A DNA stretch of 64,000 bases from Limibacterium fermenti (GTDB lineage: Bacteria; Bacteroidota; Bacteroidia; Bacteroidales; Dysgonomonadaceae), in contig NZ_CP159486.1 of the NCBI RefSeq assembly GCF_041902845.1, forward strand, positions 3,844,001 through 3,908,000. Reading direction: 5' to 3'. Numbering within the stretch: position 1 is the stretch's first letter; each line of letters opens with the position of its first letter. The notes under the pieces were generated by a model, which saw nothing but the letters and a program-made list of their open reading frames with translations, was not told where the DNA came from and did not search any database. Below, one piece after another: positions 45,627 to 54,518 of this stretch. A program made the position numbers and the translations under genes.

Positions 45627-45642
45627 TGTTCCACGTGGAACA
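45627..45642. promoter_or_regulatory. parS-like palindrome (ParB binding site)
   Basis: TGTTCCACGTGGAACA is a perfect 16-base palindrome (18 bases with the outer T/A). It matches the widely conserved chromosomal parS consensus TGTTNCACGTGAAACA at all but one or two positions. It lies in the gap between mnmG and apt, 8 bases past the mnmG stop. parS sites cluster near replication origins and mnmG (gidA) is often origin-proximal. Confidence 0.75.
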
Positions 45643-45650
45643 AAGAGGCG

Positions 45651-47525
45651 TTATCGCCCGAGTAATATTAAGAGGACGGATATATCGTTTGGCGAAACGC
45701 CGGGAATGCGGCTTGCTTGTGCGATAGTTTCCGGATTAATCCTTGTGAGCTTTTGCCGGGCTTCGGTGGATAAGGATTGTATCCCGTTGTAATCAAATTT
45801 ATCCTTAATATAGATATCTTCGAGGCGGGTTATTTTGTCCGCCATGATCCGTTCCCGTTTAATATATCCGTTATATTTTATATGAATGTCGGCCGACTCG
45901 ATGATTTCTTCTCGGCGATCGCCGATGGACTCTAACAACTCCTTCAGCGGGGCTACCTGCTCTTGCATGACCCGTATGTCGATATGCGGACGGCCAAGAA
46001 GGTCGATAAGTTTTACGCCTTGCTTTAAAGGGGAGCTCCCGATCGATTCGAGGAAGGAATTCATGCGATCCGCTTTAATGGGGAAATCGGAGACGAAATC
46101 GACGATCCGTTTAACTTGTTCTTCTTTCTTTTGCAGCAACGAACGCCGTTCTTCGGATGCTAATCCTATTGCGTAACCTTTTTCGGTCAGGCGTTCGTCG
46201 GCGTTATCTTGCCTTAAAAGGATTCGGTATTCCGCGCGGGACGTAAACATCCTGTACGGTTCGTCGACTCCTTTCGTAATTAAATCGTCTATCAATACGC
46301 CGATATACGCTTCGTCGCGGTGGAGCACGAAAGGAGCGCCTCCATGACAGTTGATGTGCGCGTTTATCCCTGCAATCAAACCTTGTCCTCCCGCTTCTTC
46401 ATAACCGGTCGTGCCGTTAATTTGTCCCGCAAAGAACAGATTTTTTACCGGCTTGGTTTCAAGCGTCGCCCGCAACTGTGTCGGATCGAAGAAATCATAT
46501 TCGATGGCGTATCCCGGCCGGAAGATGTGTACATCTCGGAAAGCCGGGATCTGTTGCAACGCATTTATTTGGGTCTGTAAGGGTAGGGAAGAGGAGAATC
46601 CGTTGAGATAATATTCTTGCGTGGTTTCTCCTTCCGGCTCAAGAAAGAGCAGGTGGCTTGTTTTTTCGGAGAATGTCACGATCTTTGTTTCGATGCTTGG
46701 ACAATAGCGGGGCCCGATGCTTTTGATCTGCCCATTGTAAAGAGGCGAGTCGTGCAGGTCGGCGCGGAGCACAGCGTGTACCGCTTCGGAGGTGTACGTC
46801 ATCCAACAACTGCGTTGCGTAAGCGAACGGTGGATATCCGGAAGGTAGGAGAACTTGTGAAAATCGTCTTCTCCTTTTTGTTCTTCCATTTGCGAGAAAT
46901 CGACACTCCGTCCGTCAATGCGTACGGGAGTCCCCGTTTTCATACGGTCGGTACGGAATCCCAACGCCTTCAACTGTTCGGTAATACCCGAAGAAGCCGG
47001 CTCGGAAATACGCCCGCCGTTAATGCGGACTTTCCCGATATGGATCAGCCCGTTTAGAAATGTGCCGGTAGTCAGAACGACGGCCTTCGCCGAAAACTCC
47101 ATCCCCATGCGTGTTTTCACTCCTGTTACGGCGCCGTTTTCAATGCGTAATTCCGTTACGGTATCCTGCCACATATATAAATTGGGGGTGTTTTCAATGA
47201 GATCGCGCCACGTTTCGATAAACTTTGCGCGATCGCTTTGCACCCTCGGGCTCCACATCGCGGGGCCTTTTGAGCGGTTTAACATGCGGAACTGAACTGC
47301 GGTTTTGTCGCTCACGATTCCCATATTCCCGCCCAAAGCATCGATTTCGCGGACGATCTGTCCTTTGGCGATACCGCCGACCGCCGGGTTGCAGCTCATC
47401 TGCGCAATTTTGTTCATATCCATTGTGATGAGCAACGTGCGCGAGCCCAACTTGGCCGTGGCCGTAGCTGCCTCGCAGCCGGCGTGTCCGGCGCCGACAA
47501 CAATTATATCATAAGAAGAATTCAT
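45651..47525 (-). CDS. mnmG: tRNA uridine-5-carboxymethylaminomethyl(34) synthesis enzyme MnmG
   Basis: 624 residues, full length. FAD-binding GAGHAGCEAATATAKLG at 11-27, the conserved CNPAVGGIAKGQ segment near 46-57, and TGYEEAGGQGLIAGINAH near 370. With MnmE it modifies U34 of tRNAs reading two-family box codons. The first 44 codons lie within the 611-bp duplicated segment and are identical in the truncated copy upstream. Transcription from spmAB-ybeY now has to cross the IS1634-family element to reach it. Confidence 0.97.
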   Translation of the reverse strand: MNSSYDIIVVGAGHAGCEAATATAKLGSRTLLITMDMNKIAQMSCNPAVGGIAKGQIVREIDALGGNMGIVSDKTAVQFRMLNRSKGPAMWSPRVQSDRAKFIETWRDLIENTPNLYMWQDTVTELRIENGAVTGVKTRMGMEFSAKAVVLTTGTFLNGLIHIGKVRINGGRISEPASSGITEQLKALGFRTDRMKTGTPVRIDGRSVDFSQMEEQKGEDDFHKFSYLPDIHRSLTQRSCWMTYTSEAVHAVLRADLHDSPLYNGQIKSIGPRYCPSIETKIVTFSEKTSHLLFLEPEGETTQEYYLNGFSSSLPLQTQINALQQIPAFRDVHIFRPGYAIEYDFFDPTQLRATLETKPVKNLFFAGQINGTTGYEEAGGQGLIAGINAHINCHGGAPFVLHRDEAYIGVLIDDLITKGVDEPYRMFTSRAEYRILLRQDNADERLTEKGYAIGLASEERRSLLQKKEEQVKRIVDFVSDFPIKADRMNSFLESIGSSPLKQGVKLIDLLGRPHIDIRVMQEQVAPLKELLESIGDRREEIIESADIHIKYNGYIKRERIMADKITRLEDIYIKDKFDYNGIQSLSTEARQKLTRINPETIAQASRIPGVSPNDISVLLILLGR

Positions 47526-48003
47526 CTGTTATTTATAAGCATACAAAGATACGAAAAAAAGATTGATAAGAGATTGGCCGAGTTGCTTCTCTCCATCCGC
47601 CAAACGTCCGGGAACCGTTAGACGGATTCATCTCGTTCGGAGCATTTGCAAGGCTTTCTCTTCGGCTTCGCGCATCCTCTTTGCGTCGTCCTCGGTTTTG
47701 TCGTTGATGCCGCAAAGATGCAGAACGCCGTGGATGATTACCCTGTTCAACTCCTCGGCAAAGAGCGTCCCGAATTTTTCCGCATTCGAATGCACGGTGT
47801 CGACGCTAATGATAATATCGCCTGCGAGGATGTCTTCTTCCGTATAGTCGAAAGTGATAATATCCGTATAAAAATCATGTTGTAAATAGTGCCTGTTTAC
47901 TTCGAGTATTTTCTCGTCCGAACAGAACAAATAGGAAAGCGAGCCTGCTTGCTTGCCGTATTCCTTGGCGACGGACTGAATCCATTCCGCCGTTTTTCTT
48001 TTT
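47393..48003. repeat. 611-bp direct repeat, left copy
   Basis: Identical, as far as read, to 49656-50266 (constant offset of 2263 bases). It covers codons 1-44 of mnmG, the 102-base spacer and all but the N-terminus of ybeY. It directly abuts the IS1634-family element at 48004. Confidence 0.95.
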
Positions 48004-48017
48004 CCTGACTTCGTCAC
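47628..48017 (-). pseudogene. ybeY: ybeY 3' copy, N-terminally truncated by the IS element
   Basis: Identical to the intact ybeY (49891-50313) from KRKTAEWIQ onward, but the first 16 residues are lost. The open frame begins at a GTG in the terminal inverted repeat of the IS (MTKSGK, then KRKTAE). The zinc motif HGVLHLCGIND is intact, so a near-full-length protein could be made if transcribed and translated from the IS end; more likely it is a silent leftover of the duplication. Confidence 0.85.
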
Positions 48018-49655
48018 TTTTTATCTTTTGTTTTTCAATTCTTTGATTTTTAGCTTACTAAATTTTCGTTTAGCCTGTTTTGGGTGAATCGGCTATTTTT
48101 ATTACTTTCGATTCATGTTTATACGAAAACGAAAGAATAAATCGGGAACCACTTCTGTCGTTGTTGTCGATAAAAGCGGGGGTAAGTTCAAAGAATTAGT
48201 CACTATCGGTGTTAGTGAAAATCCCTTTGAAATAGCGCGATTATGCCAAAAAGGAAAAGCATGGATAAAATCTCACACTTGTTCACCGGAGCTCGACTTG
48301 TTCGAAGAACGTGAGCAAACGGAACGCCTTCTGAACAATATCGAACAACTCCTGATTAACGGGACGGAACTCTTGTTGGGCAATATATTTGACCGTATCG
48401 GTTTTAATTCGATAGATGACCCTGTATTCAGGCATTTGGTTCTTTCACGCTTGAGTTTTCCCTCCAGCAAGCGGGCAACGGTGGAATATCTGAAGGACTA
48501 TTATGATGAAGATATTGATTTGTCCAACATATACCGTTATATGGACAAATTATATAATACCCATAAAGGAGAGGTTCAACGGATAAGCACCGATCATACA
48601 AAGCACATTTTAGGAGGCGTTATCGGGATTGTCTTTTATGATGTCACTACCATATATTTTGAAACAGATCATGGAGATGACTTGCGCAAGACGGGGTTTT
48701 CTAAAGAAGGAAAACATCAAAACCCGCAGATTGTATTAGGCCTGTTAGTGAGTTTAGGCGGCTATCCGTTAACGTATGAAATATTTGAAGGGAATAAGTT
48801 CGAAGGGCATACCATGCTTAAAGTGGTGAAAGATTTTACCGGGAAACATGATATATCGGATGCTATTGTAGTTGCGGACTCCGGGTTAATGACCCATGCA
48901 AATATAGAAGCCTTGCAAGAGGGCGGCTATCAATATATTATCGGGGGGAAAATAAAAAATGAATCCAACAGGGTCAAGGACTGGGTTCTTTCCCTTAACC
49001 TGGAAGACAGGGAATTTTCTGAATACTCCAAAGCGGAAGGCGTACGCCTGATTGTCGGCTACAGTCAAAAAAGAGCGGACAAGGACAAATACAATAGGGA
49101 AAAAGGCATCCGCAGGTTGGAAAAATTACACCGTTCTAAAAAGCTGACCAAGTCAAGCATCAACAAACGGGGTTATAATAAATACTTGAAAATGGAGGGG
49201 GAAGTCCGGGTTTCCATAGACTACGAATTGTTTGAACAAGACTCCCGTTGGGATGGACTAAAAGGATACATCACCAATACAAGGCTTCCGGCAAAAGAAG
49301 TATATGCCAATTATTCGCATTTATGGATGATTGAAAATGCTTTTCGTATTGCCAAGTCAAAACTGGAAATACGTCCCATCTTCCATTTTACAAGCAGAAG
49401 GATAGAGGCACATATCTGCATTTGTTTTGCAGCCTATAAAGTTTACAAAGAACTGGAAAGGCTTCTTTATGAAATGGGGAGCGATGTTACTCCAGATAAA
49501 GCTATTTACATTGCCGGAACTATTACTACAATAGTTATCAAACTCCCCAACACGAACGAGACGATAAAAAGGGTACTCCTTTTAACAGACAAGCAGAAAA
49601 AGTTGGCTAAACTTTTTGAAGATGCTTTTTAGGGTGAATCGTTGACGAAGTCAGG
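48004..49655 (+). mobile_element. IS1634-family (IS4-like) insertion sequence
   Basis: 1652 bases with perfect 13-base terminal inverted repeats CCTGACTTCGTCA (48004-48016) and TGACGAAGTCAGG (49643-49655), one intact transposase gene, and a 611-bp direct repeat on both sides. IS1634 of Mycoplasma mycoides is known for making long, variable target repeats, so the flanking duplication fits a single insertion by this family. Confidence 0.93.
48115..49632 (+). CDS. IS1634-family DDE transposase
   Basis: 505 residues. First Asp in GIVFYDVTTIYFET, second in AIVVADSGLMTHANI, and the IS4-type Y-(2)-R-(3)-E-(6)-K-like block in YSHLWMIENAFRIAKSKLEIRP (Glu of the triad). N-terminus MFIRKRKNKSGTTSV is shared by IS1634 members. 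No stops or frameshifts, so the element may still be active. The stop lies 10 bases before the right inverted repeat. Confidence 0.93.
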   Translation: MFIRKRKNKSGTTSVVVVDKSGGKFKELVTIGVSENPFEIARLCQKGKAWIKSHTCSPELDLFEEREQTERLLNNIEQLLINGTELLLGNIFDRIGFNSIDDPVFRHLVLSRLSFPSSKRATVEYLKDYYDEDIDLSNIYRYMDKLYNTHKGEVQRISTDHTKHILGGVIGIVFYDVTTIYFETDHGDDLRKTGFSKEGKHQNPQIVLGLLVSLGGYPLTYEIFEGNKFEGHTMLKVVKDFTGKHDISDAIVVADSGLMTHANIEALQEGGYQYIIGGKIKNESNRVKDWVLSLNLEDREFSEYSKAEGVRLIVGYSQKRADKDKYNREKGIRRLEKLHRSKKLTKSSINKRGYNKYLKMEGEVRVSIDYELFEQDSRWDGLKGYITNTRLPAKEVYANYSHLWMIENAFRIAKSKLEIRPIFHFTSRRIEAHICICFAAYKVYKELERLLYEMGSDVTPDKAIYIAGTITTIVIKLPNTNETIKRVLLLTDKQKKLAKLFEDAF

Positions 49656-49788
49656 AGCTCATCTGCGCAATTTTGTTCATATCCATTGTGATGAGCAACG
49701 TGCGCGAGCCCAACTTGGCCGTGGCCGTAGCTGCCTCGCAGCCGGCGTGTCCGGCGCCGACAACAATTATATCATAAGAAGAATTCAT
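49651..49788 (-). pseudogene. mnmG: mnmG 5' fragment, cut by the IS element
   Basis: Duplicated start of mnmG: codons 1-44 (MNSSYDIIVVGAG ... KIAQMS) identical to the full gene, then one more Ser codon and a TGA supplied by the IS inverted repeat. It encodes a 45-residue dead fragment with only the FAD-binding start. It still sits downstream of the intact ybeY, where mnmG originally was. Confidence 0.9.
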
Positions 49789-50266
49789 CTGTTATTTATA
49801 AGCATACAAAGATACGAAAAAAAGATTGATAAGAGATTGGCCGAGTTGCTTCTCTCCATCCGCCAAACGTCCGGGAACCGTTAGACGGATTCATCTCGTT
49901 CGGAGCATTTGCAAGGCTTTCTCTTCGGCTTCGCGCATCCTCTTTGCGTCGTCCTCGGTTTTGTCGTTGATGCCGCAAAGATGCAGAACGCCGTGGATGA
50001 TTACCCTGTTCAACTCCTCGGCAAAGAGCGTCCCGAATTTTTCCGCATTCGAATGCACGGTGTCGACGCTAATGATAATATCGCCTGCGAGGATGTCTTC
50101 TTCCGTATAGTCGAAAGTGATAATATCCGTATAAAAATCATGTTGTAAATAGTGCCTGTTTACTTCGAGTATTTTCTCGTCCGAACAGAACAAATAGGAA
50201 AGCGAGCCTGCTTGCTTGCCGTATTCCTTGGCGACGGACTGAATCCATTCCGCCGTTTTTCTTTTT
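49656..50266. repeat. 611-bp direct repeat, right copy
   Basis: Second copy of the segment at 47393-48003, next to the right end of the IS. The identity ends where the first copy continues CCTGAC (IS end) and this copy continues into the real ybeY N-terminus. Confidence 0.95.
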
Positions 50267-50313
50267 TTAATGGGAGGAAGCTTTACGCCTTCCGCTTGAA
50301 AAGTGATTGCCAT
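49891..50313 (-). CDS. ybeY: rRNA maturation endoribonuclease YbeY
   Basis: 140 residues, intact copy (MAITFQAEGVKLPPI). Metal motif HGVLHLCGIND corresponds to the usual HGxLHLxGxDH with the third His replaced by Asp/Lys region, a variation seen in this phylum. Acts in 16S rRNA 3' processing and ribosome quality control. 36 bases downstream of spmAB on the same strand; originally followed by mnmG, now by the mnmG fragment and the IS. Confidence 0.93.
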   Translation of the reverse strand: MAITFQAEGVKLPPIKKRKTAEWIQSVAKEYGKQAGSLSYLFCSDEKILEVNRHYLQHDFYTDIITFDYTEEDILAGDIIISVDTVHSNAEKFGTLFAEELNRVIIHGVLHLCGINDKTEDDAKRMREAEEKALQMLRTR

Positions 50314-50349
50314 AATTAACGTTTATTTGCATTTAGAATCCTCTATTTC

Positions 50350-51582
50350 TTAGCCGAAGAACAGGTAGCCGACAAATATCGCCGCCACAATGCCTGCCAA
50401 ATCCGCCAAAAGGGCATAAGGAACGGTATAGCGCGAGTTTTTGATGTTCACCGCGCCGTAGTAAACAGCAACGATATAGAATGTCGTGTCGGTAGCGCCC
50501 TGAAAAAGCGCTGATAAACGTCCCGCGAACGAATCGGCGCCGAATGTCGCCATCGTATCGATCATCATGCCCCGTGCGCCGCTTCCGCTCAGCGGTTTCA
50601 TCAAGGCGGTGGGCATGGCATCGACCCATCGGGTATCCATGCCCGTCATCGCTACCAGATCGCGCAGTCCGTCCATCAAAAAATCCATCGCCCCCGAAGC
50701 TCGGAATACGCCGATACCGACCAGTATGGCTATAAGATAGGGGATAATGGTGACGGCGGTTTTAAAACCGTCCTTCGCCCCGTCGATAAATGCGTCGAAC
50801 ACATTTACCCGCTTCATCATCGCTTTAACAATAAAAGACACGATAATCGTCAGCAACAAAATATTCGCGACCAATCCGGATGCCATGTTGATTTGTTCCT
50901 GAGGCATGGAACGGAAGATCATTACCGTGGCGACAATGATTGCCGTCATCCCGAGAAGGAATCCCATGATGGCTTTGCTGAATATATTGATGCGCTGTTT
51001 GAGGCAAACAGCCAACATTCCCGCCAATGTCGAGATGAAGGTGGCGATCATGATGGGGATAAATACGTCCGCCGGATTGGCAGAACCCATCTGCGCCCGA
51101 TAGACCATAATGGTGACGGGAATGAGTGTCAGTCCCGAAGCATTTAACACCAAAAACATGATCATGGGGTCGGAGGCCTGTTCTTTATCGGGATTGATCT
51201 CTTGCAGTTCTTTCATCGCTTTCAGCCCGAAAGGCGTGGCGGCATTATCCAGCCCCAGCATATTGGCCGATACGTTCATCAGGATGGAAGCCGATGCAGG
51301 ATGCCCTGTGGGAATCTGCGGGAAGAGCTTCGAAAACAAAGGCGCCGCCGCCCGTGAAAACAGCCGCACCATGCCGCCGCGTTCACCGATTTTCATTACG
51401 CCCAGCCAAAGCGACAACACACCCGTAAGCCCGAGAGAAATCTCGAATCCGGTCTTCGCCGTGTCATAGGTCGAGTTCATAATGTCGGTAAATACAGCGA
51501 GGTTGCCGAAGAACACCAGTTTAATGAACGCCACTGCAAAGGCAATGACAAAAAAAGCAATCCAAATATAATTTAAAACCAT
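50350..51582 (-). CDS. SpmA-SpmB fusion, nucleoside-recognition (Gate) domain membrane protein
   Basis: 410 residues with about ten TM segments. N-terminal half resembles SpmA (GHPASASILMNVSANMLGLDNAATPFGLKAM), C-terminal half SpmB (KPLSGSGARGMMIDTM; GATDTTFYIVAVYYG). In spore-formers SpmA and SpmB are separate and act in spore-core dehydration; the fused form occurs in non-sporulating Bacteroidetes, where its transport role is unknown. First gene of the ybeY-mnmG run. Confidence 0.88.
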   Translation of the reverse strand: MVLNYIWIAFFVIAFAVAFIKLVFFGNLAVFTDIMNSTYDTAKTGFEISLGLTGVLSLWLGVMKIGERGGMVRLFSRAAAPLFSKLFPQIPTGHPASASILMNVSANMLGLDNAATPFGLKAMKELQEINPDKEQASDPMIMFLVLNASGLTLIPVTIMVYRAQMGSANPADVFIPIMIATFISTLAGMLAVCLKQRINIFSKAIMGFLLGMTAIIVATVMIFRSMPQEQINMASGLVANILLLTIIVSFIVKAMMKRVNVFDAFIDGAKDGFKTAVTIIPYLIAILVGIGVFRASGAMDFLMDGLRDLVAMTGMDTRWVDAMPTALMKPLSGSGARGMMIDTMATFGADSFAGRLSALFQGATDTTFYIVAVYYGAVNIKNSRYTVPYALLADLAGIVAAIFVGYLFFG

Positions 51583-51738
51583 ATGTAATCCCTGTGGATA
51601 GGTCGTGACTCTTTGTTATTGAAGCTCAAAGGTACAATTTCTTGCAGACGGAGAAAAGAGAAACGCGAATTTGATGAAATATTTTTGACGATTTCCATTA
51701 ATTTAATAGCTTTACACCGTGAAAAAGGATAGAAAGAT

Positions 51739-52482
51739 ATGCGGTGGAATGATTTTCTGTATTTTCGGAAGGAAGAGAGACGTGGCATCCTTCTTTTGCT
51801 TCTGCTGATTGTGTGTACGCTTATAATCAATATATTATTGTCAAATAAGAAATCATCATCGGTCATTATCGCCCGAACGGATTCCTTGCAGCGGGAGTTC
51901 GAAGACTTCCGGCGGTCCTTACAGACAACCGGTGGCGAAGAGTATCCATATAATAACCATCAATACAAAAAGAGTCGGGATGTTCGTCATCCGGGTCTTC
52001 TTTCGGATAGTGGAAAATTGTATGCAAATGCTGGAAAGCGCACTTATTTTACGCCGGCATATCATTCAACGGTAAAACTTGCTGCCGGGGAAACGATTTC
52101 GTTAAATGAAACCGATACGGCAATATGGAAAAAAGTGCCCGGCATCGGTTCCGCATATGCGGCCCGGATTGTGAAATACCGCCGTTTGTTGGGCGGATTC
52201 TACTCGAAGAAGCAACTACAGGAAGTGTATGGTATCGATGAGGAGCTATATGCAAAGATTTTGCCTTTTGTGGTGCAAGATGACAATTTTTCCCGGCTGA
52301 ACGTGAACGAGCTTCCGTTTGATTCATTGTTGCGACATCCGTATATCGATTATAAGCAGGCGAAAGTGATTATTGACTTGCGCCGCCGCAAAGGACGTGT
52401 GGAGTCGATAGAGGAATTGGGGCTGTTGGATGAATTTACGGCAGAGGATCTCGCCCGGCTGAAGCCTTATTTGGTTTTTTGA
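51739..52482 (+). CDS. Helix-hairpin-helix protein with N-terminal membrane anchor
   Basis: 247 residues. One TM near residues 15-33 (RGILLLLLLIVCTLIINILL), a low-complexity linker, then tandem ComEA-like HhH units: WKKVPGIGSAYAARIVKYR, LQEVYGIDEELYAKI, and IDYKQAKVIIDLRRRKG ... IEELGLL. Anchored in the inner membrane with the HhH part probably outside, as in ComEA; DNA binding is likely, but a role in DNA uptake is not shown. With the ComM-like protein it hints at competence functions, a weak link. Confidence 0.82.
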   Translation: MRWNDFLYFRKEERRGILLLLLLIVCTLIINILLSNKKSSSVIIARTDSLQREFEDFRRSLQTTGGEEYPYNNHQYKKSRDVRHPGLLSDSGKLYANAGKRTYFTPAYHSTVKLAAGETISLNETDTAIWKKVPGIGSAYAARIVKYRRLLGGFYSKKQLQEVYGIDEELYAKILPFVVQDDNFSRLNVNELPFDSLLRHPYIDYKQAKVIIDLRRRKGRVESIEELGLLDEFTAEDLARLKPYLVF

Positions 52483-52573
52483 AGGCGCCGCTTCCCGTTT
52501 GACGGCTTATGCCGTTTGGAGGGGGTAGGCGAGGGGCATTCCGTCGCCATCTATATAGAATAAAAATAGGACA

Positions 52574-53845
52574 ATGAAATATCGTTTGGAAGATAAGCCC
52601 GAACCGAAAGCGTTTGTGCTGTTCGGGCTACAATGGGTCAGTGTAATTTTACCTTCGTTGGTGATTCTATCCGCTTTAACGTCGAAACTTACTTCGGAAG
52701 ACAGCGGCATACAAATGGCTTATCTCTGTAAAGTGTTTGTTTTAACGGGTGCGGGACTTATCGCGCAAATTCTGTGGGGGCACCGCCTGCCGGTGCTTAT
52801 CGGCCCGGCTACCGTGTTGTTGATCGGAATTGTCAGTAGTTCGGGCGCTTCACAAGAAGCCGTGTACACGTCGATAGTATTAGGTGGCGCGCTGTTGGTA
52901 TTATTGTCATACCTGAAACTGTTCGATAGGGTGCAAAAGCTGTTTACGCGGCGCGTTATCGTGGTTATTCTGCTATTGGTGTCCTTCACCATCATGCCGC
53001 TGGTCGTGTCTCTGTCGTTAGGAAGCGATGGAAGACCGTTCGGCAATTTTCTGTACACCCTGTCCCTCTGTGCGGCGATCGTCGTTCTCAATCAAATTCT
53101 GAGAGGAATCTGGAGGTCGGGCGCGGTGCTTATTGCGTTTATCGGAGGAAGTTTGATTTATCCCCTTTTCTTCGGGGGGCAGGCGGCGAACGAAGCGGGC
53201 GAGGGGGCATTCGATTTAAGCGTGCTTATGAATCATCTGTTTATCACGCCTGAGTTTGATTTTTCTGTTTTCCTTGCATTTCTCTTCTGCTTTATGGCTT
53301 TGTTGGTAAACGAAGCCGGTTCCATCCGTTCCGTCGGTACCCTGATCGATGCCCCTGATTTGGAACACCGCACGCGCCGGGGTGTGCGGATGACCGGGTT
53401 CTTCAACATGCTGGCGGGCGTGTCGGGAGTGATCGGCGCGGTCGATTATTCGTTCAGTCCCGGTGTGATTGCTTCCTCGCGATGTGCCTCGCGTTATCCG
53501 CTGATTCTAACCGGAGCTTTGTTAATGGTATGCCCGTTTGTTCCGGGGGTGATCGGTTGGCTGACGGCCATTCCGTCGGCGGTTATGGGGGCGGTGCTCT
53601 TGTACGTGATGAGCAGCCAGGTGTCCGCCGGATTGCAGATGCTGTTCAAAGGAGAAACGCAACTATCGTTCAACGACGGGCTTGTGATAGGTCTTCCGTT
53701 GATGTTGGCCGTATTGATCGCCTTCGCTCCGGAATCCTTTAGCGAATCGATTCCTTCGCTTATCCGGCCTATTGTGGGGAACGGCTTTGTGATGGGATGC
53801 TTGGCGGTAATCGCATTGGAACATCTATTACCCCGGGGAGACTGA
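52574..53845 (+). CDS. Xanthine/uracil permease family (NCS2) transporter
   Basis: 423 residues, about 12-14 TM segments. Family features: FVLFGLQWVSVILPSLVIL in TM1 (the Q/H-containing first helix), GPATVLLIGIVSS, and the substrate-site segment NEAGSIRSVGTL (E in TM8 region). Proton-coupled uptake of a purine or pyrimidine base; which one cannot be told. Just downstream of the HhH gene, likely separate promoter. Confidence 0.88.
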   Translation: MKYRLEDKPEPKAFVLFGLQWVSVILPSLVILSALTSKLTSEDSGIQMAYLCKVFVLTGAGLIAQILWGHRLPVLIGPATVLLIGIVSSSGASQEAVYTSIVLGGALLVLLSYLKLFDRVQKLFTRRVIVVILLLVSFTIMPLVVSLSLGSDGRPFGNFLYTLSLCAAIVVLNQILRGIWRSGAVLIAFIGGSLIYPLFFGGQAANEAGEGAFDLSVLMNHLFITPEFDFSVFLAFLFCFMALLVNEAGSIRSVGTLIDAPDLEHRTRRGVRMTGFFNMLAGVSGVIGAVDYSFSPGVIASSRCASRYPLILTGALLMVCPFVPGVIGWLTAIPSAVMGAVLLYVMSSQVSAGLQMLFKGETQLSFNDGLVIGLPLMLAVLIAFAPESFSESIPSLIRPIVGNGFVMGCLAVIALEHLLPRGD

Positions 53846-53864
53846 AATAGCTTTCGATTATTTG

Positions 53865-54518
53865 TTAACCGATATATCCTGATTCTTTCATATCGTAGAG
53901 CGTGGAAACAAGATGGTTTTTGCCGTTTTTAAGAATATAAATCGTATCCGATAAATCCGCCACATGTTTATAGAGATGGTCGGTAATAAGAAATCCTTTA
54001 CGGGAACGTTCCTCGCCAATGATTGCTTTTATTTTTAAAATCTGTACCGGACTGATATGGGTAAACGGTTCGTCGAGAAACACAAATCGGCATGCCGAGC
54101 GGATGAGCGTATATAATTCGATGAGCCGGACGGTTCCTCCGGAGAGGTCCTTCAATCGTACGGTGTCACCATCGAGTTGTACCTCTGGAAAATCCTTTCC
54201 AAAAGCAGCGAAATCGATATCCCTTTCCCTGAAAATGCGCCTTAAAGTCATCGATTTAGGAATGAAATTATGTTGCGGAACATAGCCGAGAAGATGAGGC
54301 TGTTTATAAGCTTCGAATATTGTTTTGCCATCGCATCGGACGGATTTTTCAGCCGGCAAGGTGCCGAAAGCCACGCGCATCAGGCTCGATTTTCCTTCAC
54401 CGTTGCGCCCCAATAATCCGACGACTTGTCCGGTTTCGATTTTCAGGTAAATATCCGACAAGATAAGTCGATCTCCGAATAGTAAACGGACGCTGTCGAT
54501 CTCCAAGATGTGTCTCAT
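53865..54518 (-). CDS. ABC transporter ATP-binding protein
   Basis: 217 residues. Walker A GRNGEGKSS at 37-45, signature loop KDLSGGTVRL (LSGGT in place of LSGGQ), Walker B FVFLDEPFTHI, H-loop in FLITDHLYKH. Overlaps the small membrane gene upstream by 4 bases (ATGA), so both belong together. Probably drives a small exporter or a gliding/secretion-related complex; the substrate is unknown. Confidence 0.85.
   Translation of the reverse strand: MRHILEIDSVRLLFGDRLILSDIYLKIETGQVVGLLGRNGEGKSSLMRVAFGTLPAEKSVRCDGKTIFEAYKQPHLLGYVPQHNFIPKSMTLRRIFRERDIDFAAFGKDFPEVQLDGDTVRLKDLSGGTVRLIELYTLIRSACRFVFLDEPFTHISPVQILKIKAIIGEERSRKGFLITDHLYKHVADLSDTIYILKNGKNHLVSTLYDMKESGYIG

Noticed and set aside
47563..47885. 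Duplicated forward frames of 94 and 79 codons (also at 49826-50148)
   Set aside because: They are antisense to ybeY and appear twice only because of the 611-bp repeat.
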